Of a stretch of DNA of 64,000 nt, positions 12,677 through 24,052 are shown one piece after another. The notes under the pieces are model-generated. The model was not told where the DNA came from and searched no databases. It was given only the letters and a program-made list of their open reading frames with translations. Source of the stretch: Dryomyza anilis. Its lineage: Eukaryota > Arthropoda > Insecta > Diptera > Dryomyzidae. The stretch lies in the NCBI GenBank assembly GCA_951804985.1, contig OX638133.1:23404963-23468962 (forward strand), in the 5' to 3' direction. How positions within the stretch are numbered: position 1 is the first letter of the stretch; each line of letters begins with the position of its first letter. The translations under genes were made by a program, and so were the position numbers.

Positions 12677-13917
12677 AGGGTTTTTCAACAGGGACGCTAC
12701 AAAAGTAGAGCGACAGGGACAGCAAACGACGCCATATTTCTTGCCGCTCTTTTGACATTTCTCTTCAGTAAGGTTTGTCCTTTCATGATGACCGAAATTT
12801 GGAGTCAGTGGCCTCAACGTTAAGAGCGCTACGTCCAATTTATGGTCGTCATAATCGTCCTAGCAGATCAACAATTGAGCGTCTAGTGGAATAATTTGAA
12901 TCCATAGGCACAGTACAAAATGTTCCCGTGCCAGTGAGACAAAGAAGTGCCCGTAGTGTCGAGAATATTGCTACCGCTGAGGCTTCAGTTGAAGAAAGCC
13001 CAAATGTGTCTCTCACACGTCGTTCGCAAGCGTTGGGCATCTCTGTGACGTCTTTGTGGAAAATTTTGCGAAAAGATCTTGGCCTACATCCTTACAAAAT
13101 CAAATTGACGCAAGAACTGAAGCCGCTTGACCACCAGAAGCGTCGTATGTTCGTGAATTGGGTTGAGCAACAACTTGAAAATGATTCGGATTTTCATCGA
13201 ACAATCATCTTCAGCGATCAGGCTCATTTCTGGCTGAATGGCTTCGTCAATAAACAAAATATGCGTTATTGGTCAGACAGCAATCCACACGTACTCCATG
13301 AGTCATCATTGCATCCCGAAAAAATTACGGTTTGATGCGGTTTATGGGCCGGCGGCGTCATTGGGCCGTACTTCTTCCGTGATGATCAAGACCGGCACGT
13401 TACTGTGAATGGGAATCGCTACCGTTCAATGATAACCGAATATTTTTGGCCCCAATTGGATAATATGGACTTGGAGGAGGACATGTGGTTCCAACAGGAC
13501 GGCGCTACAAGCAACACAGCGAATGCCACAATCAATTTATTGGAGAACGTGTTATCTCACGAAATGGTCCAGTCGATTGGCCGCCTCGGTCGTGCGATTT
13601 GACGCCGTTAGACTATTTCCTGTGGGGCTACGTCAAGTCTATGGTCTATGCCAACAAGCCAGCGACGATTGATGAACTTCGTACGAATATCGAACGTGAA
13701 ATTGCAGCAGTATCGGCCGATTTATGCTTCAAAACTGTCGAAAATTGGGTTCAGCGTCTGGACTTCTGCAAGCGTGCCCGTTGTAGCCATACAAAAGAAA
13801 TCGAGTTCCATACATAATGGCATCGAACGTACTTTTAGAGGAATAAAGAATTTCATTGATATCCAAAACCATTTTTGTTTTATTTAAACTTTTGTAGCGC
13901 TCTTATTGAAAAACCCT
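12677..13917 (+). mobile_element. Tc1/mariner-superfamily element, degenerate, complete ends
   Basis: The 1241-bp element has matching imperfect inverted ends: the left end begins AGGGTTTTTCAACAGGGACG and the right end, read in reverse, AGGGTTTTTCAATAAGAGCG. Both continue CTACAAAAGT. TTA flanks each side (12674-12676, 13918-13920), consistent with the TA target preference of the superfamily. It contains a single broken transposase gene in plus orientation. It sits about 150 bp right of a TIR-type repeat element. Confidence 0.9.
12820..13817 (+). pseudogene. IS630/Tc1-mariner-type transposase, inactivated
   Basis: The frame starts at LRALRPIYGRHN and shows a helix-turn-helix region (SLTRRSQALGISVTSLWKIL) and then the DDE-type catalytic core. 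The first acidic residue is in IIFSDQAHFW (Asp codon 13216), the second in WFQQDGATS (13498), the third in CDLTPLDYFLWG (13596). The spacing of the last two is near the 34-37 residues usual for the superfamily. Lesions visible: in-frame TAA at 12892-12894, TGA at 13333-13335 where Trp is expected (TV*CGLWAGG), and a frameshift near 13540 after INLL. The reading then continues in another frame as GERVISRNGPVDWPP to KEIEFHT and a TAA stop. The N-terminus has no clear start codon. It cannot make a functional enzyme. Confidence 0.92.
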
Positions 13918-15504
13918 TTATATACTGTACCTTATACATAGGCATAGTGTTTAACCAATGAAAGTTTGTTAAAAATCGAAATTCGGTTTATTAAATTTTG
14001 ATTTCCGGTTCTTACTGGGGATGAGCAAAAAAAAAAATTGATTTTGATAAAAACATCGTCTTTTTAAAATTTTAATAAACTGTTTTAAATTTACTGGAAT
14101 TGTATTGTTTTTAAAACCCGTTGATTGTACATATCGCCGTCCTAAAAATAATTTTATAAAATTATATTAAAGTTGAAATACTCAAATGAATAATCCCAAA
14201 AATGTATTATATCAATTTCGACGCATGTTACAACAACTTAAGAACTACAAATACTGGAAATGCAGAGAATCCATTTTCTTGATTTAAGCATTATTTATAG
14301 CACGTTTCAAGCGTAAATCTTGCCCAAATTTATTGCAAAAATCAGCAATATTTTACGAGTGCTTTTAATGCATTTATCTCGAGAAGCAGAGATCATCATA
14401 AAACCGCAATAACCGAAACTTCCGCAAACAGGGGCCAAACAAGGTTTTGTTGACTTTTAACGCCCGTCTCCCACTGCAACATCTGTTAATATTGGCTTAG
14501 TACAAATCCGACTGTCAATTGGCCCCTGTCACTGTGCTCAAAATCAAAATCCACTCGAACTTCGTACGGTCGAATTGACGACCACACCAACCACAACATT
14601 CGAGTGCAAAAATCAAAGCAACATTTAGAGCCCAGCAGTGTCAGCGGCAAACAGCGAAATGGTCCCGGAGGCAGCTGTTCTGCGTCGCAATAAATCCAAT
14701 AAAATTGATTGACTAGAAACACGCGCCAAGTAGTGCAGAACAGAGCAGCGCAGAACAGAACATCAGGCCCAAACAGCGACAGTTGGTCAAATTTAGCAGA
14801 GTCATCAAGTGACGCAACGGCTGTCGGCAACATAAACAGTAGACAGTGTCACCAACACACATCGAAACAGAGATGAGTGCGTGAAAAGGACCCTTGGGCG
14901 CATCCGACATCCGACAACCGCAGATGAGCAGCACCAGCAACGTGCATTGACACCAGTTTTTGTGACCCATTCCATGCGTTTTTTGAGAAATTGAAGCCGC
15001 AGTAGTTGGTGGGAGATTGGAGTAAATACTTTAACTTCTGTTTTATGTGTTCCGTATGTTTTGGTTTGGAGGGGGCGGTGGGGTGTACGGGGTGAAATGA
15101 TACGAGTTTTGTGTTGGTTTTCATGCGTGACTCGCAGCAGTTTTTTGTGGTTCGTCGACGATTAAAAATGTTTGTATCGAATCCATTAGTCTGCAGCGAT
15201 TTCGTTTTATATCCGTTATTTCGAACTTTTATTTAGCTACCAAAGGATTCGTATCATTTTACAAAAAAATATATATATATATATTGAAACAAAATTTTGT
15301 GTTGCTTATAAAACATCCAATTTGTACCGACTGAAATTTGAGCACGTCCAGAAAATATCTTGAACAAAAAAAAATGTTAGCAAAATATTTTTTATAACGT
15401 ATTTATAAAACATAATTGAATGTTCTGAATATCATATTAATATTAATATGAAATTTGAAATACAACTATTCTGCAAATCACTTTGTAAATTAAATTTCAT
15501 GATT
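13918..15504. other. Intergenic DNA with a GC-richer island
   Basis: 14450-15130 is clearly GC-richer than its flanks, with CAGC/GCAACA words and a local repeat of GCAGAACAGAGC. This composition resembles 5' untranslated or regulatory DNA in flies. No frame with motifs or splice structure is supported. Confidence 0.4.
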
Positions 15505-15840
15505 TCGTGTTAAAAAAAAATAATAGAATTTGACTAATATCTATAAAATACTACTAAAATTCAAGAATTTGTCATCTGAATATCAAGAAAGAAAATTACT
15601 TAGTTGTCAAAAAAGTAAACAAACTTTAATCAACTGGATTTTCAGAAGTTAATTTATTGATTATTAAAAACCAAAAGGCACACGCAAAATTGTTGAAGTA
15701 TTCTTCGCAAAAGGAACACGTGTTTATGTATCAGCTGTTGTTTTCATCGGTCTTTCTTTGTCTGTAATATTCGCACGTATGCTTTGTTTTGCGATGTCGC
15801 CATCTATGCATGTCTATCTGTTGAAAGTAACTAAGACCAC
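15505..15840. repeat. TIR family 1, internal fragment (copy C)
   Basis: This is homologous to 7985-8300 and 10725-11055 (shared words TAGAATTTGACTAATATC, AAAGTAAACAAACTTT, TATGCTTTGTTTTGCGATGT, ending AAAGTAACTAAG). The terminal inverted repeats are missing. Confidence 0.75.
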
Positions 15841-15865
15841 ATTTCTAGATATTCATATAAAAATA

Positions 15866-15953
15866 TATAATTTTGATAATCCTTACTATCATAATAATAC
15901 CTACTATAAAATGTCCCTACTTTAAAATTTCCCATGTGATCTAACCTTCCCAA
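15866..15953. repeat. Terminal fragment of the ~720-bp dispersed repeat
   Basis: The segment from ATAATTTTGATAATCC to ACCTTCCCAACTG matches the end of copies at 25279, 38870 and 42393. Only about 90 bp remain. Confidence 0.75.
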
Positions 15954-17440
15954 CTGCGTTACTATTAAAATTAGTTAATGGGATTTTTCCTATCAATATT
16001 ATAATGTATGAACTATCCATTTTATGGTGGCGTCACACTATTGATTTTATAAGTTTCTACTAGTAAAAATTAATATGACGTCCTATTAATACTAAAATGT
16101 CCCATTGAAAGAATAGTTTATCACATTAAGATAATATACTTATACTATTATATCAATATTATAAAATTATTAATTGAATAACTCAGACTATTGTTTTAAA
16201 TATATTGCAATATTAATTCCATAGTTTAAATCATTTAAATGTAATAAGATATCACATTATTTTTAAAGATATCACATTATTTTTAAAATATACCTTACAG
16301 ACAATTATTTTAATCCCATGAATTTTATATTTAACATTTTCATCCTATATAAACAATATAAAATACATACAGAATCAATAGTTTCATTCATATAACATAT
16401 TTATACTATAGTCCATCATATTAAAACAAAATGACAAAACTTTAGCTACAATACTTTTCATCCTATGAACTTTGTTTTAATAATTCTAACCTATATAAGC
16501 AATAAGATTTACTATAAAATTAATAGTACAATTAAAAACACGTAGGAATATGTTTTTTGTTCAATTTAACAAGATATTTAATAAATAGTGATAAAATTAA
16601 ATCAATAAAATGATGCAAAAATGTAAGCTTACCTTGAGAATGTACGAGTGATGCTCCAAATGACTATAGCGCAAGGTGATGTGTCCAAAGTGCATCTTTG
16701 CCGTCCTGTATTGATTGTACTTGTTTGATTAATGTTCTGTTTTAAATTTATTTTTTTATATGTTTTAGTTTTCATTTGTTTTATATTTAGTCATTAAGTA
16801 CACTTTTTTATTTTTCACATATGCTTTACGACCAAGCAGAACAGACTGACGAATTTTCTAATCGTCGCGGACACAACGTTCTACAATATAACGGTTACAT
16901 TTTTACGTATTTCATACCGTACTATTTTGAGAACGTAGAATTTTTTGCAACTTAGTACTTTTTAGTACTACTTAGTACCATAAACATTTTTATTAAAATG
17001 ATAATGTATTTTTTGGTATACTAAATAAATGGCACTGCGATGCTCACATACTTTTCTGATAAATAACCTTAATATTATTTTTTATAATATTTTAATACCT
17101 TTATTCTCTATGAATACTTATTAAATTTTTTTCTTTAAGAAACATTGAAAAAGTATTTTTTTGATTTTTAATGGTTTTATCACATTAATATAATAGTTTA
17201 TTTAATGTGATTCAAGCTATTAATAATCAATAGTAGTGAACAATAAAATAAACTATTGAAACAATAGTAAAATTACCATTTTATCAATAACATGTCCTAT
17301 TGAATTAATGTTGACCACCTTATAAGCTAAAAAATAGTACAAAATACTATAAAAGTATTAATTAATAGGAAAAACCATTGTTTTGTTTACTTTAGAATCA
17401 ATAGTCGTACTATTGTGTTCCAGTGTCCATTTTGTTCTAA
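15954..17440. repeat. AT-rich block with recurring AATAGT/CCTATTAA words, possible old element
   Basis: Words such as CCTATTAAT, AATAGTTTATCACATTA and TATTGATT recur in both orientations on both sides of the orphan exon at 16633-16705. The ends resemble each other weakly in reverse. This may be a decayed TIR element, but boundaries are uncertain. Confidence 0.3.
16633..16705 (-). CDS. Orphan exon, gene unknown
   Basis: On the minus strand a TACAG acceptor is followed by 73 nt and then AAG|GTAAGC, a consensus donor. One frame is open and GC-rich at third positions: after one leading base it reads TAKMHFGHITLRYS, then HLEHHSYILK (24 codons), and it ends between codons. It could be an internal exon or a first coding exon starting at the Met (GGCAAAGATG is an acceptable fly start context). 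The surroundings are extremely AT-rich and non-coding, so the compositional contrast is strong. I do not recognise the protein. Further exons should lie to the left if real, but none could be assigned. It is too far downstream of the OLF stop codon to belong to that gene. Confidence 0.5.
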
Positions 17441-18489
17441 AGTGCATATTACACTTTAAAGAAAATACAAAATTTAAGTATTTCTAAACAGTAGGCTGCC
17501 ATTAGCCAAAAGTTCTGAATGGCATGGACGACAAGAACATAAAATTCAAAGTAGAACAAAAAAAAAAACAACATCTGGAACGACTTCATGTTCGGTGTTT
17601 CACTGATTGATGCCCAGGGAAATGAGCTCATCATTGTTGAAATCACAACATCAGCCAAAGTAGAAAAAACAACAAAAACAAAAAAACAACTACAACAATA
17701 TAATAACAATTTTCTTAAATTTCCCAACAGCAGACTTAAGAGGCATCTTGTTGGCCATGGCCAACATGTTTTTAGTGATTGTCTGACTGTCTGCAAAATT
17801 TTGTTGTTTATTTCTACTACGGTTGCTTCATCCATTCTACTTCTAATACTTGTTCCTTTTTCAATTTTACTCTACCTCTTTCTTTTCTTCAACTTCCCCT
17901 CTTCTTCTGGAAGACGTCGCCGAGTCTGCTGCTGCTGCTTAAAGTTGTTAATATCGTTCAACGGGGACTCATCTCGTGACTGATTCATCCACTTAGTTGA
18001 TTCCTGTTATTGTTGTTCTTGGCTCTCGGCCGCATTGTTAGCATCAACGTTTTGTTCTCTTCGAATTGAATTGAAAAACAATTGAAAATCTTGCAAATTG
18101 AATAACAATTTGTCGTCGGTTATTGCCCGAGTGCTGCGGGCCAAAAAGGACAGATTCAGGCGACAGCAAAGGATCAAGCAAGGACTAAGCACCAAGGAAA
18201 CGATTATGCAATATTCAATAATATTGCTTGATTGCAAATTGACTACAAATTTCCTCAAATGATGGAACGTTAGATGCATTTCGAATGCGTTTATTGAATA
18301 AGAAGTGAATTCAAATTGAAAATCTATTACACTAAAAAATAATGTGCCATTAGAAAATTAAATAAATTTTTTTTAATGAAAAAAATATTTTTTTTTAGTG
18401 AATAATATAAGTTTTAAATTAAAGTTAATTTTTGGAAGTTGAATTATAAGCGTAAAATGAAATTTTTAATTAAAAATTTAATATATACA
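17441..18489. other. Unique sequence, no gene assigned
   Basis: The region is moderately GC-richer than the neighbouring repeats. Open frames of 90-131 codons on both strands overlap one another and lack recognisable motifs. Lysine/arginine-rich reading at about 18130-18220 is suggestive but unsupported. Confidence 0.35.
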
Positions 18490-19033
18490 ATAAAATTAAA
18501 TTTTCTTTGGTTTTATTTTTATGTTTACTTTTGATTTTTCCCGTTTGATTTTGTGTTTTTGCGAATTGGTTATGTGTTTATTCTTTTGTTTTTGCTTTAC
18601 TTTGTCGTGTCTGGGTTTTTCCTTTTTTCCTTTTTATTATTTTGTTTTTTATTTTTTTTCTGTTTATGTTTTTGATTTTTGTGGTTTCTAATTTTTGTTT
18701 TTGCTTTTGTTTTTTGTTTTGCTTTTGTTGTTTGTTTTTTTGTGTTTTGCTTTCACTATTCCTGTTATTTATGTTTTTTTTATACACTACACTAATTTTT
18801 TCTTTTGATTGGTATTTTGCTTTTGTGTTTTTGATTTTGTTATTGTGTGTTTTCTTGACTTTTGTTTTACTGTTGCTTTTTTTTGGTTTGTTTTTGCGTT
18901 TTTTTTTTTGCTCTTACTTATGTGTTACTGTGTTTTTAATTTTGCTGTTGTTTTGTGTTTTTTTTTTGCTTTTGTGTTTTTGCTTTCATATTAATTTTTT
19001 TTTTTTGTATTTGAGTTTTTTGTTTGTGATTTA
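18490..19033. repeat. T/G-rich low-complexity tract
   Basis: Runs of T separated by single G, GC or GTG (TTTTGCTTTTGTGTTTTT) give the plus strand very few A or C over more than 500 bp. The poly-Phe/Leu/Cys frame across it is an artefact. It directly abuts the 19-bp satellite. Confidence 0.85.
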
Positions 19034-19035
19034 GT

Positions 19036-21320
19036 AAAAATTTGAATTTTATTGAATTTTATTGAAATGCATTTATTAATTAAAAACTGAATTTTTTAGT
19101 TGAAAATTGAATTTTTAGTAAAAATTGAATTTTTAGTAAAAATTGAATTTTTAGTGAAAATTTGAATTTTTACTTAAAAATTAAATTTTTTGTTAAAAAT
19201 TGAATTTTTAGTGAAAATTTGATTTTTTTGTGAAAATTTAAATTTTAGTTAAAAATAGTATTTTAGTTAAAAATAGAATTTTAAGTAAAAATTATATTTT
19301 TAGGTAAAAATTATATTTTTAGTTATAATTTTTTTTTTTTTTTAGGTAAAATTGAATTTTTACTTATATATTGAATTTTTACTTAAGAATTCAATTTGTA
19401 ACTAAAAATTCAATTTTTAACTAAAATTTCAATTTGTAACTAAAAATTCAATTTTTAACTAAAATTTAAATTTTTAGTTAAAAATTGAATTTTTAGTTAA
19501 AAATTGAATTTTTAGTTAAAAATTGAATTTATAGTTAAAAATTGGATTTTTAGTTAAAAACTGAATTTTTATATAAAAATTGAATTTTTAGTTAAAAATT
19601 GAATTTTTAGTTAAAAATTGAATTTTTAGTTAAAAATTGAATTTTTAGTTAAAAATTGAATTTTTATATAAAAATTGAATTTTTAGTTAAAAATTGAATT
19701 TTTAGTTAAACAATTAAATTTTTAGTTAAAAAATGAATATTTAGTTAAAAATTTAATTTTTAGTTAAAAATTTAATTTTTAGTTAAAAATTGAAATTGTA
19801 ATTAAAAATTGAATTTTTGGTTAAATTGAATTTTTAGTTATAATCTGAATTTTTAGTTAAAAATTGAATTTTTAATTAAAAATTGAATTTTAAGTTAAAT
19901 TGATTTTTTAGTTAAATATTGAATTTTTAGTTAAAAATTGAAATTTTAGTTAATAATTGAATTTTTAGTTAAAAATTGAATTTTTAATTAAAAATTTAAT
20001 TTTTAATTAAAAATTGAATTTTTAGTTAAAAATTGAATTTTTAGTTAAAATTGAATTTTTAGTTAAAAATTGAATTTTTAGTTAAAAATTGAATTTTTAG
20101 TTAAAAATTGAATTTTTAGTTAATAATTGAATTTTTAGTTAAAAATTGAATTTTTAATTAAAAATTTAATTTTTAATTAAAAATTTAATTGTTTGTTAAA
20201 AATTGAATTTTTAGTTAAAAATTGAATTTTTAGTTAAAAATTGAATTTTTAGTTAAAAATTGAATTTTTAGTTAAAAATTGAATTTTTAGTTAAAAATTG
20301 AATTTTTAGTTTAAAATTGAATTTTTAGTTTAAAATTGAATTTTTAGTTAAAAATTAAATTTTTATTTAAAAATTAAATTTTTAGTTAAACAATGAAATT
20401 TTTAGTTAAAAAATGAATATTTAGTTAAAAATTTAATTTTTAGTTAAAAATTTAATTTTTAGTTAAAAATTGAAATTGTAATTAAAAATTGAATTTTTGG
20501 TTAAATTGAATTTTTAGTTATATATTGAATTTTTAGTTAAAAATTGAATTTTTAATTAAAAATTGAATTTTAAGTTAAATTGATTTTTTAGTTAAATATT
20601 GAATTTTTAGTTAAAAATTGAATTTTTAGTTAAAATTGAATTTTTAGTTAAAAATTGAATTTTTAGTTAAAAATTGAATTTTTAGTTAAAAATTGAAATT
20701 TTAGTTAATAATTGAATTTTTAGTTAAAAATTGAATTTTTAATTAAAAATTTAATTTTTAATTAAAAATTTAATTGTTTGTTAAAAATTGAATTTTTAGT
20801 TAAAAATTGAATTTTTAGTTGAAATTTAAATTTTTAGTTAAAATTTAAATGTTTAATTAAAAATTAGTCAAAATTGAATATTTAGTATAAAATTGAGTTT
20901 TTTGTTAAAAATTAGTTTCTCGTTAAAAATTGCATTTTTAGATATAAATTGAATTTTTAGTTAAAAATTGAATATTTTGTAATTTTTTATTTAAAAGGAA
21001 ATATGTACTGAAAAATTTAATTTATAGTGAAAAATTTAACTTTTATTTAAAATTTAAATTTTTAGCGAAAACTTGAATTTTTCGTGAAAATAAATTTTTA
21101 GTAAAAATGGAATTTTTATGCAAAAATTGTATTTTTCGTTAAAAATTAAATTTTTGAAAAACTGAATTTTTAGTATAAAATTGAATTTTTTAGTTAAAAT
21201 TGTATTTTAGTTAAATTTGCATTGTGGAAAATTGAATTTTTAGTTAAAAACTGAATTTTAAGTGAACATTTTAATTTTTTGTTAAAATTTTAATTTTATT
21301 TTAAAAAAATGAATTTCCTA
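19036..21320. repeat. 19-bp satellite, subfamily 2 (TTAGTTAAAAATTGAATTT)
   Basis: About 120 units of a 19-bp monomer with centre AAAAATT-G-AATTTTT, a 15-bp perfect dyad, spaced by AGTT. Several distinctive variants recur at fixed offsets (about 680, 585 and 170 bp), which shows higher-order duplication. The edges decay, and the left part has some reversed-strand units (AACTAAAAATTCAATTT). Confidence 0.95.
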
Positions 21321-22969
21321 TAGTTTAAAACTGTTTCTTTTTTAAGTTTTAATTTTTACTAAAAAAAAATTAAATAATTTTATTCCTACAAAAACCTTCA
21401 AGTATTCTTGAGAAATATCTTCAATTTCAACTAAAACAACACAATTTTGCTTATCTCATGCAAAACACAACTATTTAAAGAGGTCCTTTGCAACTATCCT
21501 AAATATTCTGACTGCCTAAAGCAAAAGCAGCCGACGCGCCTAAAGTGCCAAAAGTCTTCACGCATTCGCCGAACTTTTGCATAAGTAGAAGACGAAGAAG
21601 ATAGAAAAAAAACATTTATTTCTTCATGGATTTTATCTGCAATTTAAACATGTCAGCAGACATCAATGTCACACACACAATCTCCAAGGATATGTCGCAA
21701 GACATGGGTATGTTTGAGCGTGTCTTTGCCTGGCTGTGCGTAGCAACTTGAGGCGTTTTGTGACAGTTTTCGTTCGGGCCAAAAACAGCAAAAAAAAAAC
21801 GATAAAAGATGGAGACTAACGACCAGAACTAAAAGATAGAGTCGCGGTAAGTGGGGTTGAAAGAAAATGATATAGCAAGGAAATTGTAGTGGAGAAGAAG
21901 TTTTAGGAGGGTAAAACAAATAGTAGCAGAAAACAGAGATGCAGATAAAGCAGATGAGTAGAGGGCGTAGAGTATAAGTAGAATTCATTGAAAATGTAGA
22001 GCAAGTTGTAGAGATCGGATGTTGAGGAAATCATGTGCAGTAAAAAAGATTGATTAGAGGTAGATTGAGTAGAGAAATATGTTGTGAAGTTAGATGGGGG
22101 TTGTGTCTAATGTGGCGTGAAATATGGATAACACACACGCGAATAATTTAAACTTATAAATATCGTTGACGAGACAGCAATAGCGCTCAAATTAATTCTA
22201 TAAATTCAGACTATTTTTGTTTTATTTAAAAGAAACGATTTATCAGAATTATGCAAAACATCAGCAATATTTGAAAAGTTAAAAAACAAATAAAAAAAAT
22301 TCGAAAATATTATTTTTTATTTTTATACAAAGTGCTATGTAATGTAGGTTGAAACAAACAACAAAAGAATATTTTTGCAATAACACTCTATTTAAGGTCG
22401 TTAAACAAACAACAAAAAAAATCTTTAAATTTCTTTGAATTTGTGGCTACCTTGACATTCACCTTCAGGTTCTATTGATTCTCGGTAAATGGATCTTCAA
22501 GATCCATTCGTTACTCTTGGTTACTAGTCACAAACTAAGTTTTACTTAAATCTGCAACGTTTAAAAAATGATTTGGCCATTCAGACATGGATTTGGCTTA
22601 GTTGAGTGCACACAGGAATTTAATGCGCCTCGGAGCTGGATAATTTTTCAGAGTATCCTCTGAGTTTTCGTACTCCTCCAGACGTATACCATTTTTTTAG
22701 GTACTCTCCAGTAGTCTGTAGTGGCCTGTTAGATATCCCATCAGAATATGTGGATTGTTCTTTGTTTTATTTCTTTGATTGCAATAGAAATAGAAAAAAA
22801 GAAAATATTTAAAAAGAAAAAATATATTCAAATAAAGTCCCCAATGAACAAAAAAAAAAATGCTATCCAAATCGTATTTCAATTTTCGATCGATTTTTTT
22901 TTTTTTTTGGAATATCAACTAAGATCCATAACACTCTGACAGACTTTATTCATCATACTGTGAAATCCA
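21321..22969. other. Unique intergenic DNA
   Basis: 21480-22100 is GC-richer and purine-rich on the plus strand (GTAGA, AGATAG words). The remainder is AT-rich. No coding or RNA gene is supported. Confidence 0.45.
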
Positions 22970-23550
22970 TTTCCTACGTTTCGTCAGGATTCGAATCCGA
23001 GACATTTAGAATGCAAGTCCAGCTGAAGCCGGCATTCGATCGAATGTCAAATTATTTCCGTTTCATAGACAGCAAATGAAGGCCTTTTGTATTTATCCAC
23101 GATCTAAGTATCATTTTCCGATGGAGGTTCTAATCACTAGAGAGCGCATTTAAATGCAAATTGATATTCCGAAAATATGCAAATTATATGCATATTATAT
23201 GCAAAATATGCAAAAAATATGTAGTTTTTTTTTATTAAAATAAGAGTAAAAATATATTTGATCCTCATAATTTAAAAATAACCTTGACAAAATTTGTAGT
23301 TTTGAAACATTTTCTCGACAAATTTCAAACAGACCAAGGCGGAGTTGGTATCAAAAGCTGTCTGTTTTCTGACCGTTCCCAAAATATGCCGTGAATCTGC
23401 CAATAAAATGCTATCAATTTTTATAACCTGCTATACACTTCCCAAGATATTCCATTTATTGGTGCGTTTGCCGGAAAAATGCCCGAAATATTCCTGAAAA
23501 ATTCCAGAAATGTTGTCTCGGGAAAAAAACATTTTTCTGTAACGTTCAAC
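22970..23550. repeat. Old dispersed repeat related to 59740-60560
   Basis: Words such as GTCAGGATTCGAATCC, TATCAAAAGCTGTCTGTTTT, CCGTGAATCTGCCAAT and GCCGGAAAAATGCCCGAAAT recur in diverged form at 59750-60040. No coding content is seen. Confidence 0.45.
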
Positions 23551-23557
23551 ATATATT

Positions 23558-23978
23558 CCCTAGTAGAAATTTGCCTGATGCGCTATCGGGAAATGATCGG
23601 GTTTTCGTTGGGTAAGTCCTATTAGAGAAAATATGATCATTGCCTTTGCATGCCCTTATCATGCTTACCATACCAGCGTTTGCATTATCTAAATAGTCAA
23701 TGTTCCCGATCATAGATACATTATTTGTTCCTCATAACGAAATTAGTATCAGGCAATGATCGAGATTAATGAGAGAAACCCTATTATGCTCGGGCTCAGA
23801 CAAGGCAATTGTCGGGTAAATATTAAAATGGGGAATTGCCCGATCAGTACATGATCATGGCCTGAGGTCAGTACATGATCAGGAAACTGCGTTACAAAGA
23901 CAGTATGGGCCTCGTCATATCCCGATCATCTCAAATAATGACATGATCACTTCATGACCATGGCCTTACCAAAAGGGT
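23558..23978 (-). mobile_element. MITE with CCCTAGTAG ends, inner end lost (left copy)
   Basis: It starts CCCTAGTAGAAATTTGCC and is homologous in inverted orientation to 26091-26522 over its whole length (shared words AATGATCATGCC-like, CCCGATCATAG, ATTGCCCGATCAGTACATG). The inner end reads GGCCTTACCAAAAGGG and lacks the expected AAATTTCTACTAGGG. Confidence 0.8.
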
Positions 23979-24052
23979 TATGAATGAAAAACAAAATTAT
24001 TCCAACTCAGACAGGGTTATATCCATTGTGCTGTGACCCAGTTCCCTGGTTT
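23979..24052 (-). other. Probable LINE 3' untranslated remnant
   Basis: About 70 bp lie between the MITE and the stop codon of the LINE fragment. There is no poly(A) tail on the expected strand. Confidence 0.35.

Noticed and set aside
14486..15124. Overlapping minus-strand frames in the GC-richer island
   Set aside because: Mutually overlapping in different frames, no motifs, composition fits non-coding regulatory or untranslated DNA.
18642..19034. 130-residue Phe/Leu/Cys-rich frame that resembles membrane segments
   Set aside because: T/G low-complexity tract; hydrophobicity is a result of T-rich codons.
22984..22999. GGATTCGAATCC, similar to a tRNA B box
   Set aside because: No A box at the right distance and no cloverleaf in flanking sequence; it belongs to a dispersed repeat also seen near 59750.
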